From Hibiscus mutabilis (taxonomy: Eukaryota; Streptophyta; Magnoliopsida; Malvales; Malvaceae), in contig CM033752.1 in NCBI GenBank assembly GCA_019671005.1, positions 558,001-622,000 of the forward strand: a stretch of 64,000 nt of DNA, in the 5' to 3' direction. The translations under genes were made by a program, and so were the position numbers. This document shows positions 56,023 to 64,000 of this stretch, piece by piece. Under the pieces are notes generated by a model. It made no database searches and was not told where the DNA came from. It was given only the letters and a program-made list of their open reading frames with translations. Position 1 is the first letter of the stretch, and every line of letters starts with the position of its first letter.

Positions 56023-57613
56023 TGTTGCGTGTTTTGAGTACTACGCAAATGTGCAAGTGATCACGTCGCAAGTAATAAAGTGATGAATGTAGAGTATCAT
56101 CTCCACAGAGACTAATCTGAAGGACTTGGACTCTTAACTCCTTGCACTGAAATAAAATAATAGTTATGATGATAGATAGTGATAGAAAAATAAAACAAAT
56201 AACTAAAGATTGTAAAGGAAATGAAGTAATCAATGAGAGAGTTGTTTAGATTATTAGGATTGAGAGTATACTGGATGAGTTGCTTTGGCAAGTAGAATAC
56301 CGGAGGCAAGTGAAATGCCGAGACAAGTAGATTGCCGTGGCAAGTAGTTTGCTGGAAGTAAGACTCTCCGTGACCAGTGAAATGCAATAGCAAGTGGTTG
56401 AGTCAGAGTAGGACTCTTCTCAGCAAGCCAATTATGTCTCTAATGTTCGGCAGAATATTTTTCACTGCCTTCACATTATTTCTAACTTGAAGGACTGACA
56501 TTTATGCAATTCTTGGCGATACATCTGTCACACATTACTTTACCAAGAATGAACACCATCTTTCCATAAACTCTTATTAGCTTCTTGAAATTCTCACCGT
56601 CACCAAGCTCCTTCACTTTGTCACTTTTTGAAAACTTGGTTCAAGAGGGAATTCATTTCCTTCAGCTCTTCCAATGTTAGGAAACCTAGATTCAATTCAG
56701 TCTGCTGATCTCTATCAAATGTCATAATATTTGGAAATCAACTTGATTGAAGAACCTCCAATGGCTGTCACTTCATCGGAATGATTCCTTCTCACGAATC
56801 CTTCGTTGATCTCACTCTCTCTTGTGTTGTCATCGATTTAGGGATTTAAGTTTCAACAAATGATTCTCACTCAAGTGTTTATCTCTAAACTACTCAAATT
56901 GCAAGAACAAGAATTGAATCAACATTGTGCATTTAACTTTAAACCAAAACAAATCATCCATACAAAAGCCTCTCAAAACCTAATAACCCAAACCATCTAT
57001 GTTTAGTTCATGGTATGCTGAAAAGAAAATACAATGAGATATTCCCCAAACAAGAATGGTGATGTGCGACTAGAGAAATAAAAGAAGAGGGGAGATGAAC
57101 TCATCAATCCGATCACTCCCACGATCAGCTTTCCTTGATCTCTCTCTCGATTCGATTTCCCCGATTTCTTCTCCAATTCACTCCCCTTTCTTCATGTGTT
57201 TCGATCCTTTAAATAGGTGTGGAGGGGAGTTTGTTGCGAGATAATTTGGTGGAGATAGGGCTTCCATTTTGAATTTCAAATGTGGGAGATAATGTAGCTG
57301 ATAAATAAATAAAATTTGGGGATTTATCCTTTGCATTTGAATTTGAATTGGGCGGTTGGATATCCTAGCCGCTTTGATCCCTTCAACGCCATGGTATACT
57401 TCGCCAATTGGCTTGGTAATTCTTCCTATACAAAAACAAACAAAAGAGCAGCATTTTTTTTACAAAAAGTAATAAAATGCATGGCCAAGCACATTGAACT
57501 AGGAAACTACAAACTTATGCAAGAATGACTACAAATGCAACTAAAATGAGCTTAAGTCTAACAATAATGTGAGTAAAAAGGGTAAGAAAAATAGTACTTT
57601 TACACACTTATCA
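56023..57613 (-). repeat. 5' LTR of element N
   Basis: 1591 bp, same ends as the other LTR (TGATAAGTG... ...ACGCAACA) and seven bases from the primer site. Contains the ACTTGCC/GGCAAGT unit array at 56285-56360, shorter than in the 3' LTR. Confidence 0.9.
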
Positions 57614-58870
57614 CATATAAGGCAAATAGTAATTTATCATGCCAGTTTTTGAGATAATCTTTGATGTTTTTATTTGCCGCCTCTACTATTAAGCTCTTGG
57701 CAATAAGTCATAGAATTATGGTGCTTTATCTTGAACTGCTCATGAAACTTCGACTATCATTTTGTTGTTCAAATTATAGGCATTATCAATGATGATTCTC
57801 TATGGAAAACCATATCGACCAATAATCTCTTTCTTCAAGGACTTGCAAATTGTTGCTTTTGTAATACTAGTAGTAATTAATCATAGCTAGGACAAAATGG
57901 TGTCCATTGGAAGCTTTTGGATAAATCTGTCTCGTACAATAAAAGGTATTGTATGCTTTATGAAACATAAGCTTCTAGAAGTTTGTTTTCTTTTCACCTT
58001 CTGTTGTGCACATCAAATCTTTATTTGGGAAATTAAAGTTGAAGGACTCATAATCATCTGAAGCACAACTCACCAAGAAATCTGATATTGCCCCTCTTTT
58101 ATTGTTTTCTAACTTTCATAAACAATATCAATCTCTAACAATAAAATTTGCCAACAAGTCATTCTCCAGTCAACATTGGTGCTACCATCAAGAATTTCAA
58201 AGGATTCAATCTTGAGATCATATATTGTCTAAGCCTTCGAGTTACCTAAACCAAATCACAACAAAGCTTTTGAATTAGCGAGTGTTGTATTTTTAATTGG
58301 TGAATATTTGCTCAGATAATAAATGGCTCTTTCCTTCTTCCACGTTTCATCATGTTGACCTAGTACACACCCCATTAAATTTTCATAGACCGTTAAATAA
58401 AGGATTAACAGCCTATATGGAATTGCTACCAGAACTAGGTATTTGATAAATATTCCTTGATCTTTTCTAAGGTTTCTTGGCATTCTTCATCTCATACTCT
58501 CGGGTCATTCTTTTTCCGCAACTTGAACACTGGATCACATTTTTCAGTCAATCATGACATATAATTCAATCTTCCTAAAAAACCTCTGGCTTATTACTCT
58601 TTTTACTTTTCTTTTTTCTTCTTTTTTCTTTTTTTTCTTTTTTTATGACGGTAGAAAGAAGATTTTGAATAGATTTTACTTTGTAATGGTCAATTTCAAT
58701 TTCACTTTTGTTGACTACAAAACCAGGAGTTTCCCAGATGTGGCTCCAAAAGTATAGTTTCACAGATTAGGCTTCAACTAACATTTTCTCAATCCTTGGA
58801 GAACCTTTCTTGAATTTTGCATCTATCTTTATGTCGATTACCGTGGCCCTCTGATATTGTCGACTTGCTA
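57614..58870 (-). pseudogene. Element T reverse transcriptase, RNase H and integrase remnants
   Basis: Minus strand from 58870: YQRATVI-like fragment, then KLYFWSHIWETPGFVV and IEIDHYKVKSIQ (end of the RT thumb, Tat style), a pyrimidine/poly-A-like run at 58600-58640, then RNase H start LILYLTVYENLMGCVLGQHD and AIYYLSK (58483-58256), then integrase core words KATICKSLKKEIIGRYG and NLNNKMI (57900-57780), reaching LLFAL at 57619 where element N is inserted. Every domain has stops or frameshifts. RT motifs with the YVDD box are missing: element M sits just upstream. Confidence 0.8.
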
Positions 58871-58933
58871 ACGCTTGGCAAATAATAGATGAAATGATGT
58901 AAATATTTAAGGAAATAATGCCAAGTGTAAGTT

Positions 58934-60232
58934 TGTTGTGTGCAAATATACACAGTCAGCAAGTAATACAGCAGTAAGCTGAGTATCGTATCCACATGGA
59001 TTTTCCAAGAATTAAATGCCATGATATTTTACTTGTTAAAGGGAACAAATGTGTTTGAATTGGTTTTTGGATTTTGATTTTAGAAAATAACTAAGGAAAA
59101 TGCAGTGAAACTGCAGACAAGTTGGCAAACAAATGTATTCAAATAGATAACACGTGTTGGCAAGGGATGACTGGATTTTACGCCAGTTAAAATAGTAGTT
59201 AATAATTTCCAACCTTGGTTTTATTGCCGATTAGATTTTAAGGTTAGTATTGCCTCTGTCGCTAACAATACCTTAAGTTAATCACGATTAACCCCTATAT
59301 GTCTATAGTGAAGTTTTTCATTATTTAACTGGATAAAATTTTAATCTTTACTCCTAAGGGGTAGATTCACTTCTGAAGTAAGCTCATCTACTTGAACATC
59401 TACTGTCAAAGTTTCGCTCCTTAGTACCTGGCAATTAATCATTAGCCCCTAAGTCTGTTAAGATATTAAGATATAATAAGCATGCAATGCCAACTGTTGT
59501 TTGGCAAAGAATTTAAACAACTAAAGCATTTGCAGAATAGAAAAATATGTTAAGGCATTCAATTATTAAAAACTATGAAATAACCGAGCCTTCATCGCAA
59601 AAACATCTCTATCCCACTTAAAAGAATTAGTTCATGGATGGGGGTCTATCCATAAATCATCATTTCCTAACATCACTATTTTAAGGAAAATAAATAAAAA
59701 GCTCTCGGTCTAAGCCTGGTCAAACCACGTTTGCCCTCTAGCTTCTACTTTCACCACGATGCAGCCTCTTTGGCTCATAGATCGGCTCTCTCTAAATATG
59801 TATGCATGGAAACCCTAGATTGGGTTTGAAATTTTAAAGTTAGTTACATACTAGGATATGCGCATTATCATCTTATCCTTCTTTTGAAATTTACGGATAA
59901 TGTGTTCTTTGACCAATGACTACTTGAACAGACATCAATCGTTCATCTTTTGCCAACCGAACTTGGCAATTCTCATCCAACTTTGCCAACTGCAACTCAA
60001 TATTTCTCTTCTGCTTCTCTGGCGTTTTGCTCTGCTTTGCTCTGCCAAACCTGTCCTACTGCTAACCTGCCACCAAAGCAAGAAAATACACCCTTACTCT
60101 GGCAAAAGAAACACTCCTTAACTCCTACATGCAAATGCATGATTCTGCTAGCTAAATGCATAAATATGTACTCAAAATCAAGCAAAAACATGGCAAGTTA
60201 AATATGAAAACAATACTTTTGAGTAATTAACA
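58934..60232 (-). repeat. 3' LTR of element M
   Basis: 1299 bp; minus strand starts TGTTAATTACTCAAAAG and ends TATATTTGCACACAACA. Ends and neighbours match the N LTR pattern. Contains ACTTCTGAAGTAAGCTC and a T-rich block, no gene. Confidence 0.8.
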
Positions 60233-60245
60233 CTCCCCCAAACCT
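60233..60245 (-). other. Polypurine tract of element M
   Basis: Minus strand AGGTTTGGGGGAG directly before TGTTAATTAC. Followed on the plus side by GTCCTCAAGTAATGAAAC, as in N. Confidence 0.8.
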
Positions 60246-61195
60246 AGCTCATTGCTTGTCCTCAAGTAATGAAACTAAAAACTATAAAAAAATAGGAAAA
60301 TACCTCGACAAAATTTTCCTGATTAACAATACAAGCTAGCAAGAAGATTTTGGTCCTAGTTCTATCCTCAGATATCCAAAGCAGTAATGCCAAGCAAATC
60401 AATGATTTCAAGTGAAAGAATATATTTCTAGCCTAGGTCATCAAGTGTGCATGATGTGCAAGCAATATGCATCAAGTATCTTTTAACTCTCTTAGCAAAA
60501 CTATAACATCCAAACTCAGAAATGTGCAATTTTTTTTATTTATTTTCCAAGGGTTTCTTTTTGTTGACACTAAATTAGGGTTCGTGTCATGACGATGTTT
60601 GGCATGAGAAATAAGAGAGAGCAACCACGAATCCCCACGTTAATCCACACTACACCACTAAGCTAATCCATTATACTCATACCCTAAAGTTTTGTTGGCT
60701 TGAGAACTAAGAGGAAGCATACCACGAAGTCCCAAGTTATTTATTGTCTCTAAGGTAGAGGAGTGTTCTAAAAATTTTACTTGCCTTTGGCAAAACATTG
60801 TTGCCTTATTCTTTACTTTTGCCCTGATATTGCTCTTTTTTAGATATTCTGAGTTCAATTTCAAGAGTCCTAAGTTTGTTTTGGAATCTAGGTGCATATC
60901 ACGTGTTAAGTGAGACTAAAGTTTCCTAAGCTATAGATCAATTGCCAAGTAACCTAGCATTACTAATATGCTGGCTTAAGCTAACTAAAGATTCTAAACT
61001 CATCGTCGGACAGGGCATACTAGTACAAATTCTGATTATACTAGCAAAAGTGTTAGCAAAATTATTAGGTCAAAAATATGTCGTGGCAAAAAAATTAGTG
61101 GTTCGGTATGCATGATTCTCTGAATCTATGTGAAAACAAAATGCAAACAGAATTATAAACATGAATGCATGGTATGGCAATAAATGCAAGGCATC
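60246..61195 (-). other. Element M 3' non-coding stretch
   Basis: No gene seen. It lies between the two polypurine-tract-like sites and corresponds to 49237-49962 in element N. Confidence 0.5.
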
Positions 61196-61210
61196 ACACC
61201 CCCCAAAACC
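61196..61210 (-). other. Second polypurine-tract-like site in element M
   Basis: Minus strand TTTGGTTTTGGGGGGTGTG about 970 bp upstream of the LTR, followed on the plus side by TTGTCCTCAATGCATGAGAA, the same companion word as at 49985 in element N. Confidence 0.6.
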
Positions 61211-61319
61211 AAATGTGTGCATTGTCCTCAATGCATGAGAACATATAAATACAAATAAAATGTATGAGAGAGAAAAAATTAAAAATGAACAAAATGAAAT
61301 GAAGGAGTTAAGGGGAAGA

Positions 61320-62720
61320 AGACTCTCATTCGGAGTGTTCTGGTCGTGAGACAGGGGTCTTTCTCTTGACAAAGCTCTCTAGATTGGGTTCCATGTACTT
61401 CTTTCTTTTCTTTGAGATAGCATTCGAGGCCTTCACATCATGAAAGACCTCATCAATGATTCGCACCGTCTTGGATGCAGCAGAGGCTACAAGAGCAGTG
61501 AAAGAAGCATGTATAGTTGGTAGCACATTGTCTTGGCATGTACTTTATCTTTATACTCATGTGAAGTCTCAGTCTTGGTAGATTCAACTTGAACAAGTAA
61601 AATAGGTACATTGGCATCAAATTGTTGGGTTAGAGTGTGAACAGACTAGGGACTGGTTGGCATTCCTTTAGTGGCAAAAGCTTGGATAGGAACTCAAGAA
61701 ATGATGGCAAAGGATTGGCAGACATGCCTTCAAGAGTAGTCTTGATGGCACGGTCCTAGGCTCTAGTGTATTGCTAGAGCACCAAATTTTATTCCTCTAC
61801 CTTCTCCAGTTTTTGCAATATGAGCTCCTAGCGCTAGTAGATCTGGGAAAGTAATACCAAGGTGTCAGCTGGCATTTGCGTAGCAGGTTCAACCTTGGGG
61901 ACCTTGGTAGCGAACGATCGCTCGACAACCTTTCCCTTGCCCTTCTTCTTTGCCTCCCTAGAAATTAATTGGCTCCACAGCACAGGGGTAATTGCTCCCT
62001 TTCATTTTCGAGTGTTGTCAGAGTCAAGCTTTGGTACTTTATGCAGCCTACAAATTTTAGAAATTCATAAAGGAAAACCCAAACTACCACTTCCCTTACT
62101 GTCACACTTGTAGGTTTCATATATAATTAGATATCCCACATTAATCTTCCTCCAAATCATGATGGAATACAGTAAAGCCATCTGCTCCTCTAAAATAGAT
62201 TCATTGTGCGTGGTTGGCAAAAGATTTTCCTTCACGTTTCATCCCTTTAGTTATGGCTTCAATGCCAGCTTTTTCACAGTCTATTTTTCTTTGGATGAAA
62301 CGATCCATTTTGTGCCGATTTCACACAAATCTTTCAAAATCACCTTCCTCTTGGCATCATCCAAAGAGTCAGCAAATACCGAATGTTCTTCTCCTGTACC
62401 CTCTAATTTAAACAAGCCATTAACATGCCCCTCTTCAAATCGAACACACGTACCTCGTATAAGTAGAAAAGGTGAATCTTTTGTAGTGAGATAGGCGTAG
62501 AATTCGCGAACAGCAGTGGAATCAACCTCTCCTGGTTGTTGGCAAAAGGTCTCTCATTTATACTTCTTGACAATGGCAATAACTTCTGGTGAGAACCTTA
62601 AGTTAGGTTTGTTCTTGAATTCAAAACCCTTTTCATAACAGAACGTACGAGCTACAAATTTCTCCTCATACTTCTTCTTGATTTCTTCATTGAAAATTTT
62701 TTGGAAAGGTGCAAAAGAAT
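61320..62720 (-). pseudogene. Element M gene in env position (same family as in N)
   Basis: Minus strand: from about 62710, FQKIFNEEIKKKYEEKFVA-like and RTFCYEKGFEFKNK lead to VREFYAYLTTKDSPFL, IRGTCVRFEEGHVNGLF and KWIVSSK, clearly the same protein type as SWVREFYSHVSSP...VRGRAI in element N. The second half (to 61326) is basic, with ISKKRKKYMEPNLESFVKR. The frame breaks repeatedly, so it is a pseudogene. A protein kept in this place by two distant elements probably served the element. Confidence 0.6.
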
Positions 62721-63299
62721 ATGCCAAAGGTAAAGATTAAGAGAAAAATTGATCGAAGAGCAACGGTTGAAAGAAAGATGGTTTCTTGGTTTGCTTGTCG
62801 TGTGAGAAAGTAAAAAGATAAAGTTTTTTAGCTAAGTAAAAATCAGGGATTATTATTTGGAAGAGGGAAATGGTTAGGAAGTTTTAAAGATGAGGTTTAG
62901 TGGGGATAATGATGAGTTTGGCAGTTATGCATGTTAGGGGAAGTGGGATGATGATGGGTTTAAGGGGTAAGGATGAGGTGACAACGCGGGCAAAAAGATA
63001 AGGGTAAAAGTGATAAGGTTGAAATTTGAAGTTTAAAGGTTTACCCTAGGCTGCTAGGGTTTCTCGCTCTTAGCAAAAATCCTTCTTCTCTTGGGCCCAG
63101 CTCACGCGAAGTCCACGTGGAGCGCGATGTTGGATGTCTACATGCCAACCCTACTTTGGCATACTGCATTGGCAATGTATTCTGTACTAACACTCACAGA
63201 AAGAAACCTTTCAAAGTAGAAAAATAAGATAAAATAAAAATAATAAATGATAAATATAATGAAATAAAAGAAAAATAACTAACCTACTATGTACAATGA

Positions 63300-64000
63300 T
63301 CAAATAATGATGACATAATTCACTAATTTTCTACCAAGAGAATAATCTCTTTGGCATTCTCCTGATTTCCCTCCAGATAATGCTTTAACCTCTGGATGTT
63401 TACTTTGAATGTTGTCCCTATTTTCAAATCCTTGATATCGACTTCTCTGTGAGCATAAGGCTTGACAACTTCAAATTGTCTTGACCACCTAGTCTTAAGT
63501 TTTCATGGAAATAGCTTAAGCCTTGAATTGAACAATAGAACTCTTTGCCTAACTTCAAACTACCTTGGCAAAATTCTGTTGTCATGCCAGCTTTTGTTTA
63601 TTCCTTGTAAATCTTGGCATTTTCATAAGCTTTTGTTCTAAATTCTTCCAGTTCTTTCAAGTCTACTAAGCGTTTCTTACCAGTAGCCCTCTATTCCATA
63701 TTAATCTGTTTGGTTGCCTAATAAGCTCGATGTTCTAACTCCACTAGCAAGTGGCACGACTTCCCAAAAAAGAGCCTGTATGGGGAAGTTCCTAAATGAG
63801 TGTTGAAAGTTGTTATGTATGTCCAAAGGGAATCATCTAGCCTCAAGGACCAGTCTTTCCTCATTGGGTTCATAGTTTTTTTCTAAAATGTTCTTAATCT
63901 CCTTATTTGAGATTTCTGCTTGGCCATTTGTTTGGGGATGATAGGCTGTGGCAATTCTCTACTGGATTCAGTGCCTACAAAGAGCTTTAGTGATTAAATT
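63300..64000 (-). pseudogene. Element M integrase, partial
   Basis: Minus strand from the window end: TAYHPQTNGQAEISNKEIK (about 63950-63895), which keeps the catalytic Glu lost in N, then ILEK, and further GLFFGKSCHLLVELEHRAY and MTTEFCQGSLKLGKE in shifted frames. There are several stops. The catalytic Asp residues lie outside the window. Confidence 0.8.

Larger units (their letters stand above)
47564..57613 (-). mobile_element. Athila-like LTR retrotransposon N, 10.05 kb, nested
   Basis: Two LTRs (47564-49224, 56023-57613), TG...CA ends, 5 bp duplication CATAT, tRNA-Asp primer site at 55998-56015 and polypurine tract at 49225-49236, all on the minus strand. Order from 5': LTR, primer site, gag, protease, [no reverse transcriptase or RNase H], integrase, a 3' gene in the env position, polypurine tract, LTR. 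It interrupts the integrase of element T. The LTRs differ by roughly 5-8 percent by eye plus a 60 bp indel, so the insertion is not recent. The gag shows several in-frame stops. Confidence 0.92.
58934..64000 (-). mobile_element. Athila-like element M, runs off the window
   Basis: 3' LTR at 58934-60232, polypurine tract at 60233, then internal DNA in the order expected for a minus-strand element: non-coding 3' part, env-position gene (about 62150-62720), integrase (about 63300 onward). The 5' part is outside the window. It is inserted in the RT region of element T. Distantly related to N, with the same layout but little direct identity outside coding blocks. The candidate 5 bp target is AAGTT (58929-58933); the other side cannot be seen. 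Confidence 0.85.

Noticed and set aside
58921..58934. Second primer site next to the M LTR (ATGCCAAGTGTAAGTTT)
   Set aside because: It only loosely resembles the ATGCCAAAAAACT spacing of element N; the polypurine tract on the other side shows this is the 3' LTR, so a primer site is not expected here.

Overview
The window is nuclear DNA of a eudicot plant: very AT-rich, with spliced genes (GT-AG introns), plant tRNA-derived SINEs, MULE and hAT MITEs, and dense Ty3/gypsy LTR retrotransposons of the Tat/Ogre, Athila and chromovirus types. The LTR style (minus-strand LTRs opening TGTAATACCC) looks like cotton (Gossypium, Malvaceae); that species guess rests on memory and is inference.

Only about 3 kb looks like host coding DNA. 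A small three-exon gene for a 132-residue MGCG-starting protein lies at 23969-24548 (minus). A MUB-type ubiquitin-fold pseudogene lies at 31859-32226 (plus). A complete two-exon GRAS transcription factor of the RAM1 type, a regulator of arbuscular mycorrhiza, lies at 32516-34663 (minus). The last two converge. Between and around them are small elements: MULEs, MITEs, SINEs and a broken LINE.

Layout. 1-18104: a huge inverted repeat, arms about 6.7 kb and near-identical, around a 4.6 kb spacer; the left arm begins outside the window. Each arm carries a GC-rich minisatellite, an Athila-like LTR end with its primer site, a 1.7 kb MULE, a degenerate tRNA-Gln and most of a Tat-like LTR. The spacer is the 3' internal part of that Tat element. 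A 582 bp piece of its gag region occurs twice in direct orientation (10766-11347 and 19099-19680), the first copy abutting the right arm, so the inverted arm seems to have been copied into the element's own interior. 19099-20854: Tat gag. 21134-22916: 5' end of a chromovirus. 22917-39300: the gene-bearing part. 39300-43400: degenerate plus-strand coding and leader sequence resembling the arms. 43600-64000: a minus-strand Tat element (T) broken by two Athila-like elements: N (47564-57613, full length, 5 bp target duplication CATAT, inserted in the T integrase) and M (58934 to beyond the window end, in the T reverse transcriptase).

N has both LTRs, primer site, gag, protease and integrase, but reverse transcriptase and RNase H are missing and the integrase catalytic Glu is replaced, so it was probably moved by enzymes supplied in trans. 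N and M both keep a coding region in the env position and a second polypurine-tract-like site. The most unusual items are the inverted repeat with its flanking direct duplication, and the RT-less Athila family with its shared 3' gene.
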